A program made the translations under genes and the position numbers. Positions 37,101 to 47,590 of a DNA stretch of 64,000 bases are shown one piece after another. The notes below the pieces were generated by a model. It was given only the letters and a program-made list of their open reading frames with translations, was not told the DNA's origin and ran no database searches. The stretch covers positions 8,286,254 through 8,350,253 of the forward strand of contig JASSKH010000017.1 of the NCBI GenBank assembly GCA_031763025.1. The letters run 5' to 3'. The DNA comes from Macrocystis pyrifera (lineage: Eukaryota > Sar > Phaeophyceae > Laminariales > Laminariaceae). Each line of letters starts with the position of its first letter. Position 1 is the stretch's first letter.

Positions 37101-40100
37101 AAAAAGGGCATGCGCAGCCTCGAAACCGCTTCGCGTCGCGCAGCAAGCAGCTCGCTCGCTCGCTCGCTCGGGCTCGGCTTCTCCGAAAGCGTCCGGAACG
37201 CGCGGCGAGACCAGTATCTCCAGACGCTACACGTATATAGGAGAGGACATACACCCAGAATGCAAAAAGGGGACCGCGCACGAAACCTCGTATGAACGTA
37301 AAAAACATGCTCTTATTTTTTCGGACGGAGTGGTCTTAACCCTATATTTTTGGAGCTGCAGTCCCGTTCTGGGAGAATAAACCGCTCAAAATTGCAACTG
37401 ACTTGTCCTCCAAAACAGAACTGCAGCCCAAAAAAAAAACGGGTTAAGCAAATACGAGCATGAAGACAAAGAGTGTACGCATATGGCCAAGGCTTTTGGT
37501 GTGGACGGCGAAGCATCACGGCACCCCCCAACGTACAGCAGCAAACTTCCTGTTTCTTTTGTTTTGTTTGTTTTTTTTTTGGGGGGGAAGGGGGGGGGGT
37601 ATTGAGAGTATCAAGAGGAAGCAACGCGATTCGGTCGTGTACCGCTAAGAAATAAAGCACTTGTTGGCGCGAGCCCCGAGCACCCCCCGCACGTGAAAAA
37701 ATCGCGCTACGTGCAAAAAAAAACAAAAAAAAACAAAACAGCAACAAGGTTTCAGGGGGGGGGGGGGGGGGGGGGGGGGGGTAGGCATCTGATGCTTCGC
37801 CGTTCACACCTACGGCCGTCACCAACAAAGCACCTACAGTAGGTGCCGCGTAACACCACTCTGTCCGTTCGAAACGAATTATTACGGGGGGACATAGTAA
37901 ATAGGACCTACGGTGTACACAAAAACCTACATCTTTGCCTATTTTTACCAACAATATGGGGTCCTATTTACTATGGTCCCCCGTGTAATAATTGTTGTCT
38001 ACAAACTCGTTACACGCACACGGTCCTTGCAGCCCTTGCACTCCGGGCAGAGACGTATTCTCGAGAGCTGTCCTCTCGTACGAGCATCTCGGGGGAACCA
38101 CAACCCGACGTCACCGCCCGCTCTTGCTGCTATTTGCGTACCAGGTATATACGAAAGGCATGATGCCTACCTACCGCACCGTAACGAAAAGCTTGCCTAC
38201 CGCGTGAAGAAGAAGAAGAAAAAAAGGAGACAAAAATACAAAGGAAAGCCTTCCCCCACTCGTCCAACGTCTAAATCGCCGGCAGGACTCCCGCGCACCT
38301 GATTCTGTTTGCCCCCAGGTCCAGCTTCCTTAGACGGGTGAGCCCTTCGAACCCCTCGATGGCGCGGACGCGATTTTGCGCCACGAAGACCTGGCGAGAG
38401 AAAGAAAAAAAAAAACACGGCAAATCCAACGACACATTGGACATAAGATCACCATCTTCTGGAAGATTGTCTAGGTCGTCTAGATCATCTGCTGTGGGTC
38501 ATCTAGATCATCTACATCATCTAGACCATTTAGATTGTCTAGATCATTTAGGTAATCTAGATAATCTAGATAAAGAGATCATTTAGATCATTTAGATCGT
38601 CTATCTGGACCATCAATTTCATCTAAATGATCTACATGATCTAGATCGTCTAGGTCATTTAGATAATCTAGAAAAATCTAGATAACTTAGATCATTCAGA
38701 TCATTTAGATCGTCAATCTACATCATTTAGATAATAAATTCATCTATATACCATCTAGACCATCATTTTCATCTATTAATAGATGATCGATGATCTAGAT
38801 CATCTCGTCTACATCATCTAGACCATCTACTTAATTTAGAAAACTCTAGTATCACCTAGATTCCAGACTGCTGCTACGAAACTTGCAGTGCAGGATCTGT
38901 ACATCCATTCATGCAGATTCGACCCAGGAAAGTTGTGCTACGAGTAGCCTAGCCAGATTTTATACGGGTCCCACCCAGCAACATGAGCTAAATAGATCAT
39001 ACAGATCATACAGATCAGGAATCGCTCTGCCCCGAAAGACCTAGATCATCATGTGGGGATCTGATCTATCTGATATGTGCCATATGTGCAACCAAAGCAA
39101 CCATGCTTGGAAACCCGGGCGCAGGCTGTTCTCTGTCACAGCCGGAGAAGGGGGCGGGGGTGAGACTATATATAAATACTATCAAGGAAAACTGTTATGG
39201 TATCCCCTCTCCCCTGTTGCGGTGTTATGACTCGTAGCGAGTGTCTCCTCATCATACCTGGCAGGCGTTATCGCCTGCCTGGTTGATGAATGCCTCCCCC
39301 CTTCGTTCAGAAGACATCCGGCGAGCAAGCGAGCAACTAACACAAGAATGACAACCTTCAAGCACCTTGTGTCAGCGACCAGAGCAGAGCCAGAAGCACT
39401 ACGTACATGCATAGCAGTAGTCGGTCCCTAGGTCCATACTGCCTTACACCTAACACTGGCGTCGTCGGCAGCACACAAGTCGCTGGTCGTCAGTTCGAAC
39501 CTCACGTCCACCATAGACACGCTTTTTAAAGAAAAGTGAAGTTCCTCATGTCAAGAATCTGATCAAACACTCTTCCTGGGTCCCCCTAAGCTTGGCAAGA
39601 ACATCGGACTGGGCACGTACGGCCCTCATACGAACACCAAGGACCCCCCCGCTCTTCTGAACCGGGGGGAGAGTGTTGTAAGGCCTACCAGGTATATATT
39701 GAGTAGGCGATTGGTTAACAACCTTTCACCGGTAGCCCAACGAAAAACGACCTCAACAAAATGGCGTCGTCGGCAGGACTGCACGTTTCCAACACACCGC
39801 CGACTGATTGCGCCGTCGCGGCGGCGAAAACGATAGACGAGCCACGCCCAGAAGCCGCCTGGGAGAAGAGAGCCGTGGAGCGAGCGCACGCGATAGAGTA
39901 CAATCGTCATACCACAACAAGGAAAAAAAAACATACCAACTACTTCGTACCTGGTACCATATACTAATAAGCATGGTACACCTGCAAGTTCTCGGCCGAA
40001 AGAGTGGTTGCTTGTTGATGATGGCTTGTAAGCTCCCGCTCTGGACGGAATAGAAATACCGTTTCGTACTCATAATACTATATGTGTGAAAACGGCGCTT

Positions 40101-43094
40101 ATATATTTCCACTCAAGAGAGGTTTGCCAGCGATAAGAAAATAAACATCGGCCGCGGTTTTTCTGGGTGTTTCCATGCGCATGCAACCGATGTAAAAACG
40201 GTTATAAAAACTGGTGAGAAGAGAAAAGAAGGCACAGGAAAAAAAAAAAACAAAAGCGAGAAAGCGAGAAAACGAGAAACACAACTTGAGCAAAAAAGAA
40301 GAAGTAACAAAAAAAAAAAAAAAAAAAATGTACAATACACACCACGAAAAAGAAAAAGGATCAAGAAACAAGAAATAAGAAACAGGAAACAAGAAAAATC
40401 GACCGACCTCTTCGAGTAACGGGCACTCCGCAAGCGCCGTTGTGCTCTTGACAAGGTTGTACGACATGTCCACGTACGTCAGCCCGCTCAGATTCGGCGG
40501 CACGTTGAGAGACAGGATCTGGTTGTCGTACAGGGTCAGACGCGTCAACGAGGCCAGCCCTTCCAGCCCTTCCATCTTGGCGATCAGGCACGACTGAAGG
40601 GTCAAATCCTGCGTTAAAAAAAAAAGACCCAGCAACACAAGGACAACAAGATGGTATCCGGCACGCGGCAGAAAAAAGGCAAGGAAACAACTAAAAACAA
40701 AAGCACGAAAACTGAAAAAAAAAAAAAAAACTCGAAAATTCTATATTTCCAAGACAAAAAAGAAAAATCGAATATACATAGCGAGGCAAGCCTTTCCAGC
40801 TCCTCCATCTTGGTGACCAGGCACAACGGAAGGGTCAACTCCTGCGTAAAAACAACAACAAAAAAACAACAAGAGGATGATATCTGACACGCATCATAAA
40901 AAAGCGGGCAAAAATCGAAAACCATGAAAAACAAACTACAGTACAACATTATTACGGAAAAAAAACATCAACATTTTTTTTTAAGTACTCGGAAAAAAAA
41001 TAATATTAAGACAAGTATTAGAAAAATAAAAATCGAAGACGCACATCGGTGTATCGTAAAGAGTGAATAGGGGTGAGGCTTCGCGTTCGAGAAACAAGAA
41101 AGCGCGCGGGAGTGGGCAGTGAGTGGGCAGCCGTTGGCTCTGCAGCTGCGGCTTTGCGGGTTTGCAACAACCCTGGTCGGCGTTTTCCGGGCGGACCATG
41201 ATATGCCCCCCTCTTCCCCTTCCCCCCCCCCCCCCCCCCCCGCCATGTGCAACGTCAAAGCTCGAGTATGTGCTATACATGTGCGTTGTTCACATTAAAC
41301 CGTTCTTTTCTACCCGTCGACACCCAGCACAACCAGTGTCCGTGCCGATTCTTCAATCCTAGAGAGATAAAAATTCTGAGGTCACAAAATTGAGGGGGGC
41401 GAGAGCCATACCAACAAGCAGGCCTTTCGACAAAAGCGCATATCAGGTACCGACCGTACGCTATATCCTGGCAGCTATTCGCGCAAAAAATCCCGCCGGA
41501 AAAAAAAATGCTACTACTTGTACCACCTACGCAACGATCTGCGCGATTGCGAAACGTGTACGAAGGGAGAACAAAACAACATCAGGCGTTCGTTCCTCGG
41601 AGCAGCTTCCTTCCACTCGTACGCAACCACCGGGGCAAGATCGAAGAAACCTAAAAAAAAAAACTCTTTGACAGTTACAAAAAAAAAATAGCCACGGGGG
41701 AAGTAACCGGGCAAGAAAAATCGACCACACCAAGCGAGTGAAGAGCGACTGTGGTGCCATCTATTTACGATAAACCATAGTAAATAGGACCAAATATTGT
41801 TGGCAAAAATTGGGAAATATATACCAGGTAGGTTTTTGTCCGTATCGTAGGTCCTATTTACTATGGTGTCTCCCGTAATAGCATTGTTTCTACTACTAAG
41901 CCTTAGCCGGGTCGAGGAGGATTAGACATTGAAGACAAGGAAGAGGAGGGGGCACTACGGCAAATCGACCTCCTCCGACGATGGCCTGCTACTTCCGAAT
42001 TTGTGAAGGCAAGGCAGGACTACGAGAAGATTAAGAAAGAAAAAAGAATTGTCGAACAGATCGCGGGACGGAGGCGTTCAGGTCCACGGGGCGAAACATT
42101 CGTACAGCAGTGCAGTGCGCCGGCACGACAGGACGAGCCGACGCGGGTCTTCTGCACATCATTCTTGCATGCCCGTTCGCCGGACGCCGACAGGCCTTGC
42201 CTTCCGACAAGCTATTAATAGGCGCACACACTCCACCGCGGGCGCTTGCCAACAACGAAACAGTCTACCGTTTCAGTGAAAAAAAAAAAAAGAAGTAAAA
42301 AAAAAAAACGGCCGTTGCTTGCCACTTATTGTCAATGTTAACGCTACTGTTAAATACACAATAATAAAAAAAGCGTATCAAGTAAAGACCACAGCATCCT
42401 ACAGTACGTCCGACACACCTTTCGCGCCACCAACGCAGAAAAAAAAAAACACATGGATGCCCCGGAACCCATTTTTTGGGCTGCTACAAGTTTGCCTTGT
42501 AATGAAACGTTGGGGGTCGAGCTGTATGAACATCGACAAAAACAAGAACGACATACGTATTGAGGTCTCACTCAAATGTCTTTTACGGAGAGCAAGAAGT
42601 TTGGCATGCTTTACGCGGGTGTCTCGGTGTAAATATAGCAGTAAGTAGCAACAAGTTTAGCAATGCTTTACGCGCGTGTCTCGTGTAAATATATACATAA
42701 TCTCTACTCATGCCCTACCGCCTGTACGAACCCCCTTCACTTCCGGCAGCATCTGCAACTACCCCAGCGGGCTGGGTTGGGCCGCCGCTTCGTGTGTTGC
42801 CCATCCTGTGACCGGAATTTGTCGAAACGAAACAACACTCCAACCCACCTTCATCAACGCAACAGAAACCTTTGTATCAGTGCGTTCGAGTGATTCCTTC
42901 GCGGCTCGTAACCGGCACCTGTGTGAAAAGTAAGAGTGCGTGTCGAACAGCCTGCGGCCGCCCTCAACAGCACCAAGTGCGTAGACCTCCCCTCGTGGAA
43001 GCGACGACGTAGCCAGTACCGGTACACGAAACATTTGAACACGTGTCGAACCGCCTGCAAACAAACGCCTTTCTCGCCAAAACAATAATCTGCG

Positions 43095-43125
<31 letters not shown>

Positions 43126-43208
43126 CCTCCGTCTCGAAAGGGATGCGTGGTCAACGGTCAAATGACTAACGCAACGAATCAAATGACTAAGGCAAGCAAC
43201 GAATGAGT

Positions 43209-43243
<35 letters not shown>

Positions 43244-43811
43244 TTCAGTACGTGGGATGAAACGTTTTTTAAGCTACTGTATAAGCCAGGCGGCATGCAC
43301 GATGGTAAGCCCTTCAAAAACACCCCCGTTCCCCGTCCCCACCACCGCCTCTTGGCGTAAATTTCACCGTCATCCCCTTTTCCGCTGAAAAACTCGACCA
43401 GAAACGCTACACCCGTATATCATATACAGAGCTATTGCAAGACAGCACAAGAGTATACGTCGCACAGCACTCGATTTACGATGTTCCCTCGGGTGCAGCA
43501 CTACAGCAGCGCGACCTGCATCACGGCATACGGCATCGCAGCACGCACGTACTACAGCAGCACATCATCACAATACAGCCGGGTGTAACAACAAAGCAAT
43601 TCGTACGTACAGCCTACAGAGCGGCAGCACAACAAACGCCCTCGCCCTCGCTCACCGTGAGGCTGGCCATGTCCTGCAAGCCGTCGATCTTGGTCACCTT
43701 CTGGAACCCGTCCACAGTCCCCATGACGTACAACTCCTGCATCCCCTCCACAAGCTCCACTACATCCCCAGGGATCACCAAGGCTAGCGTTCCCACGTGA
43801 GACTCAACCAT
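28181..43811 (-). CDS. SDS22: SDS22 / PP1 regulatory subunit 7, leucine-rich-repeat protein
   Basis: Eight coding exons on the minus strand, 5' to 3': 43811-43656, 40608-40408, 38390-38299, 35786-35661, 34616-34520, 30949-30863, 30491-30394 and 28259-28181 (TGA). They total 936 nt, giving 311 residues, and every junction keeps phase. SDS22 is a leucine-rich-repeat partner of protein phosphatase 1 that works in PP1 assembly and in mitosis. Remembered human PPP1R7 aligns along its length: TKIDGLQDMASL, LTLYDNQILSLN, LRKLDLGANRIR, LEELWLGKNKIT, LKRLDVQSNR, LRELYLSHNLIE, LDTLDLSRNKIT and the C-terminal cap YLEHNPLY + DFEYRKRLALVLPT. Length is near the family norm (human about 360), with a shorter N-terminus. 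The start at 43811 is the first ATG of the open frame and could instead lie in an upstream exon. Introns are 371 to about 3570 bp and make up 94% of the gene. The intron after 35661 has a GC donor. Confidence 0.95.
28494..28810 (-). repeat. Poly-C-ended repeat, copy F, with TACCAGGTA insertion
   Basis: Minus-strand copy starting with a G run and CATGCATGGCCGTAG. At 28767-28775 it carries TACCAGGTA where sister copies read straight through GTATACTATG. Confidence 0.7.
29881..29992. mobile_element. CGGGGGACCATAG MITE, copy 2
   Basis: Same termini and core (TAAATAGGACC arm). Lies in the last SDS22 intron. Confidence 0.85.
31311..31850 (-). repeat. Poly-C-ended repeat, copy G (full length)
   Basis: The most complete minus-strand copy, from the G run and GTACTCGAT to the family start (CCAACCGACGCCAACCCAAC). 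In an SDS22 intron. Confidence 0.75.
32154..32263. mobile_element. CGGGGGACCATAG MITE, copy 3
   Basis: Subfamily with GGGGGTCCATAGTTAA arms. In an SDS22 intron, 75 bp from copy 4. Confidence 0.85.
32338..32447. mobile_element. CGGGGGACCATAG MITE, copy 4
   Basis: GGGGGTCCATAGTTAA subfamily. It directly abuts the left arm of the 32448-33271 inverted-repeat element. Confidence 0.85.
32448..33271. mobile_element. ~825-bp element bounded by ~58-bp inverted repeats
   Basis: 32448-32507 (TCGTCAGATTTTTGTTTTGG...) is the near-perfect reverse complement of 33213-33271. The interior has no recognisable gene. On the left it abuts MITE copy 4. On the right, 33272-33335 resembles the middle of the same MITE (AATAAAAATAGGGAAACATA). 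Confidence 0.65.
33617..33697. repeat. (GATGATCTGTA) 12-bp tandem repeat
   Basis: About seven units of GATCTGTAGA(T/C). Similar short arrays occur at 30115-30160, 38455-38840 (diverged, TCTAGATCAT-rich) and 49205-49290. Confidence 0.85.
34167..34276. mobile_element. CGGGGGACCATAG MITE, copy 5
   Basis: Inverted arms GGGGGGCCATATTAAATAGG and the complement of CCTGTTTACTATGGTCCCCC. In an SDS22 intron. Confidence 0.8.
35641..35662 (-). other. SDS22: GC-AG splice donor of SDS22 exon 4
   Basis: On the minus strand the exon ends AACAG and the intron begins GCAAGTGC, the classic AG|GCAAGT non-canonical donor. The joined codon AG+G gives Arg in QSNRLT, as in other SDS22 proteins, so no GT alternative is needed. 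Confidence 0.85.
36022..36095 (-). repeat. Poly-C-ended repeat, copy H (terminal fragment)
   Basis: G-rich run, then a spacer, TTGCATGGCCGTAGTCGTAT and GACCATAGA only. Confidence 0.6.
36953..37064. mobile_element. CGGGGGACCATAG MITE, copy 6
   Basis: Arms GGAGGACCATAGTAAATAGG and its imperfect complement. In an SDS22 intron. Confidence 0.85.
37755..37781. repeat. G27 homopolymer
   Basis: In an SDS22 intron. Other runs of 20 or more lie at 4360-4384 (C25) and 8726-8749 (C24). Confidence 0.95.
37879..37990. mobile_element. CGGGGGACCATAG MITE, copy 7
   Basis: Flanked by ATTATTA and TAATAAT. In an SDS22 intron, 100 bp from a G27 run. Confidence 0.85.
38434..38860. repeat. Degenerate TCTAGATCAT minisatellite
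   Basis: About 400 bp of ATCTAGATCATTTAGATCAT-like units. In an SDS22 intron. Confidence 0.85.
39193..39970 (+). mobile_element. LTR-element remnants (same LTR family), fossil
   Basis: 39193-39447 starts TGTTATGGTA and ends CCTTACA, as in the 9-kb element, and is followed at about 39454 by the same binding-site-like TGGCGTCGTCGGCAG. A purine tract (CCGGGGGGAGAG) at about 39662-39673 precedes another TGTTGTAAGG start. The TGGCGTCGTCGGCAG word recurs at about 39762. This looks like two overlapping or nested remnants of small LTR elements. It lies in an SDS22 intron. Confidence 0.45.
40781..40841 (-). pseudogene. Partial duplicate of SDS22 exon 2
   Basis: Inside the first SDS22 intron, the acceptor region and first 61 nt of exon 2 (40608-40408) occur again about 235 bp upstream. 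It reads ELTLPLCLVTKMEELERLAS where the real exon reads DLTLQSCLIAKMEGLEGLAS. The remaining 140 nt of the exon and its donor are absent, so it cannot replace the exon in phase. The neighbouring AAC/AAA-rich intron sequence is duplicated with it. It is probably a dead tandem duplication. Confidence 0.75.
41762..41881. mobile_element. CGGGGGACCATAG MITE, copy 8, carrying a TACCAGGTA insertion
   Basis: All sister copies read AAATATATAGGTTTTTG in the middle. This one has seven extra bases at the same point, producing TACCAGGTA at 41822-41830. Confidence 0.8.
41918..42218 (+). other. Coding-like fragment inside an SDS22 intron
   Basis: The plus frame, opening after a stop at about 41902, reads GGLDIEDKEEEGALRQIDLL, then RRWPATSEFVKARQDYEKIK and KEKRIVEQIAGRRRSGPRGE. 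It ends at 42218 just beside a CTATTAATAG word. It is charged and helix-like and runs antisense to SDS22. It may be a mobile-element or captured-gene fragment. I do not recognise it. Confidence 0.3.
43095..43241 (+). repeat. C30 - ~85-bp cassette - C32
   Basis: A 30-base C run (43095-43124), then CGAAAGGGATGCGTGGTCAA with an internal short duplication of AATGACTAA, then GAATGAGTAC and a 32-base C run (43210-43241). Confidence 0.7.
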
Positions 43812-44641
43812 CTACGCTACCCGTGGACACGAACCAATCAGGCAGTGGTATGTACACAGCGGAATCACGCAGGCATTGCACAGAGAAGGTGGGATCGAGA
43901 GGGGGGGGCAGCGCGCGAAGGGGATAAGTGAGTTATCTGCTGGAGGCGCGGCAACGAACTGCGAGGTCGAGAAGGCGTTCCGAAGATCTTCCCGAGGATC
44001 GTTCCGAGGATCGTTCTGGTGATCGGAGGAAATGTTGCAGGCGGTTAACATCGAAACACCATGAACAAAGAGTGCGACGCCCGAAACAACCAAACCAAAA
44101 CAATACCAGATGAGAAGCCTCGCGAAGCAACGGCAACAATCTACTGCTGGCGCCATGCTGATGGAACCAGATCAGCGTCAAATCATCCCGATAGAACACC
44201 AACACTCCCGCAGTAAGATTTCATGCACCGTTTGCTACGGAGCGAGGATTGGCATCTTCGGAATCGGCGTCGGAAGATAATCAGACAAGATAATGTTTCC
44301 ATAAGCATGGGGTGTAAGCGCAGACCAAAAGCATAACCAAGTGCTCCTCCGGTGCGCTTTTCGTGCTCACACACACACACCCGTTGCGTGCTACGCATAG
44401 GGCGGGTGCCGGCTCTTCGACCCGTCGCCGTCCTGCACCGTTATACCTGGTACAGGTGATAGACAGGGGTTGCAATTAGGGGATGCAACTAGGGGCTGCA
44501 CTCCAATTTTCAAAAAGGCATCCCCACTTTAAGAAGCTCTGTGCGCCACGCAAAAAACTGTTTTAGAGAAAAGCGCACGAAAAAAATCGTGACAAAAGTT
44601 AAAAGGGCGGCCCCATCGACGGACACAACAATCCCGAAGCC

Positions 44642-44752
44642 TGTTACGGGGGACTCTATTAAACAGGACCTACGGTGCACACAAAAACCCACATATTTAC
44701 CCATTTTTACTGACAACAGTTGGTCCTATTTACTATGGCCCCCCGTAATAGT
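44642..44752. mobile_element. CGGGGGACCATAG MITE, copy 9
   Basis: Arm GGGGGACTCTATTAAACAGG, diverged at one end. Lies upstream of SDS22. Confidence 0.8.
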
Positions 44753-45112
44753 GGGTACAAGGTTCCCCTTCGGGATTGTCGTCGGCGGGCTGGATGGAAG
44801 TCCTGGGGGTGTCACAGGTTAGTTAAAAATAAAATAAAAGGGCGGGCTTTCGTGCCTTCCTCGTATATATACACATACTATATACCTGGCACAGCAGTAC
44901 CAGCTACTCGTAGCCACCGGGACAAAAAAACGACGTGAAAACAAGAAAAGGCTCTTTTAAACGCGCTCGAAAACAAAAACAAAACAAAAAATGTGGCCAC
45001 TGCTGGCTGGGCAAGTAACACCGACCACAGCCCAAACGAGTTTATGGCTATATACTTTTCTATCACGAAAATTATTGCAAAACACAAATTGGCGTTCCAA
45101 CGATATTGGGTT

Positions 45113-45207
45113 AAGCCTTTTTAGTACCGCAGTCCCGTTTTGGGGACAAATCACTTGGAATTAGACTGGTCTGTCCCCAAATCGGGACTGCGGTACTAAA
45201 GGGCTCA
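45113..45207. mobile_element. GTCCCGTTTTGGGGAC hairpin element, copy 2
   Basis: Arms TTTTTAGTACCGCAGTCCCG and CGGGACTGCGGTACTAAAGG; nearly perfect inverted repeat. Confidence 0.85.
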
Positions 45208-45339
45208 AGGAGACCGGCCAGTCGGAAATGTTTGCCTTGGAAGGAAAAAAAGTGCTACCCTCTTGTTGTCGCATTCATCATTAGCACGTTTGGGCCCAAA
45301 TACTTCACACCTCGGACAGGTCATCTATAAAATCATCTA

Positions 45340-45700
45340 AATCTTTTGAGGCAGATAGATCATCTATTTTTTTTCCCGGTCTTGCAAGATCTACAGGTAC
45401 AGCAGTGTGATCTATATATAGCCCATCTTGCCGGGGTGGGACCCGTACAATCTGCATAAGATGTAGCACATGTTTCCTGGATTGGATATGTACTATTGCG
45501 GGGGGGGCTTAGTAAATGGGACCAAATTTTGTTAGTAAAAATAAGAAAATATATAGGTTTTTGTGCGTACCGTAGGTGCTATTTATTCACTATGGTCCTC
45601 CTTAATTTTGCAGATTTTGCACAACATGTCACAACGGCAGGTGATGAACAATTTAATCGTCTATCTGTACATCATATGAGGAACTACTGTATAGTAGTCC
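45340..45700. repeat. GATCTGTAG-type dispersed repeat, interrupted by MITE copy 10
   Basis: Shares GGGTGGGACCCGT, AATCTGCAT, ACATGTTTCCTG.RTTGGAT and CACAACGGCAGGTGA with 30000-30160 and 49060-49300. Reverse-oriented relatives lie at about 27080, 33400, 36760, 38950 and 46140. Confidence 0.65.
45492..45606. mobile_element. CGGGGGACCATAG MITE, copy 10, nested in another repeat
   Basis: Diverged termini. It interrupts a GATCTGTAG-type repeat whose uninterrupted relatives at 30055-30090 and 49150-49185 show the empty site. Confidence 0.75.
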
Positions 45701-46660
45701 CCCAATAGAGAAACTACAGGCTCTACCCAATACCATTCCATGTTGTCGTTCGGGTCGGGCAAAACAGCAATGAAGCTTGAACGCTCCCGACAGTCCCGTC
45801 CACAGCGTTCATTCAGACACACAAGCAAAAGCCCCTGCCTGCTCCAGCGGGCCGATAATCTTCTCGTGCAGTGTGACCGATCGCTGGCAGAGCCCCCCCC
45901 CCCCATTTTTTTCGCCTCCCTTTGTTCTTCCATTCTGAAGGGGCATCAGTCACGGCTTGCACACAGAGATGGGAACTCACACCTCCCAACAGAACATGCT
46001 CTGTACACCACTACGCCACCAAGTATTGCACAGTTGTAGTCGTACTTCCTCGCCCGTCGCTGTGAGAGGTGGATGTGCAAGATCTGCATCCTACCGCAGA
46101 CCCAACGAAGGAAACATGCGCTACGATAAGATGGATCATGCGGACATATGTACGGCTCCGAGCCCGGCAACATCAGTTTAACAACACCAGATCGGGAATA
46201 GATTATCTGTCTACCTTCTTGAAACACCTACTGCGCGTATAGATCATCAAGTTAGATCGATTCGCTGTCAGAGCAGTAACCTTTCTTTCTTGGCGAGAAG
46301 ATGACCAACACGACACGAGACGGGTGCAGCCACAGCAGCAGCTACAGCAGCCGCTACGGCAGCAGGAGCGGTGGGGAAGGATGATTGCTATGGCATGTGG
46401 TATACATAACACAACATATATATTCAAAACAGTAAGAACAGGTATGAAATAAGCACCCCACAAATTCCCCACTCGTGGCAAGTCACGTGCAACCTCGGAA
46501 ATCTTTGCACTTTCTTATTTATTATTTCCCAAATGTAGACACACCTACTCCTTCAACTCTGCAGCTTCTCAAGCAGCTTTCGTCTTCCTCACATACGGAC
46601 CGTGTTTCCCGCATGAGCATGAGCCCATTCTAAACCGTAGCACGCGCGATCGAAGTATCC

Positions 46661-46772
46661 CTACTACGGGGGGCCATAGTTAATAGGACCAAATATTGTT
46701 ATTAAAATAAAAGAAATGTATGGGTTTTTGTGAAAACCCTACGTCCTGTTTACTATGGCCCCCCGTAATAGT
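46661..46772. mobile_element. CGGGGGACCATAG MITE, copy 11
   Basis: Arms GGGGGGCCATAGTTAATAGG and complement, ending CCCCCCGTAATAG. Confidence 0.85.
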
Positions 46773-47419
46773 GTCACACACAGCATGCGAAGATGAGAGT
46801 TTCGACCAAACCCTCGATCTCACAGCTCTTGTTTCAAAAAACATAACAGTGCAATGTGATTGCGGCTTCGTGGCATCGGCATGAACATCAGTTTACAATC
46901 GCCATTTACGATCGCCAAATATATATATATATATGGTGCCCGGAATATATATACCAAAACAACGAATACACGGTGGGCGCGTCAATTGAAAGACTCACCT
47001 ACAGTAGTGCGAACAAAGCATAAACAGACTTCCCTGGTACTCGTACATGACGGTAAGCGAAAACAAAAAAAAAACAGGAGACGTTGGCCCAGCCCTGGGT
47101 TTCTTCCTTCGGAAAAGGTAGGTGTGAACACCAGTCCAATCCGCACTAACCTCAACATCACCGCGTCGGAATTTGCCAACTTCCTGTAAAAATCGCCCTC
47201 TGCCTTCCTTTGTGCCCGTTTTCATCCTAAAAAAAGCATTCAAACAAGAAAACATCACGTGTGAGCTCGAGGCTTTTCGTCTGCAAGCTCGTACGGTATT
47301 TGCAAGCCGGGCGTGATACCTCGATCGCGCGTACTGTGTACGAGTACGTACAGTGCCCGCTATGTGCCGGAGCGTCCTGCACAAAACTTTGTGCAAGACG
47401 TGTGTCGTCAATCTCAACC

Positions 47420-47590
47420 TTGCATGGGGACCCAGACCAACCCAATCCCAGGCCTGACCCTGACCCTAACCCGAACACCAACCCTTTGGGGGGGGGCTCG
47501 AGGTCGGCAGGGGCAGTCACGCGGCGGAGCCGCCGTGTTTTTTGGGAGGCGTTTTTCCAAAAAAACTCCGGGCGGCCGAAAGACCCGACT
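47420..47590. repeat. GC-rich direct repeat, copy 1
   Basis: Block GGCTCGAGGTCGGCAGGGGC with a GCCGCCG stem and GGCGGCCGAAAG end. It matches 48455-48610. Confidence 0.7.

Noticed and set aside
39480-39535. tRNA gene suggested by CAGTTCGAACCTC followed by CCACCA and a T run
   Set aside because: The acceptor and D arms do not fold, and the sequence lies just behind an LTR-like end in a fossil element.
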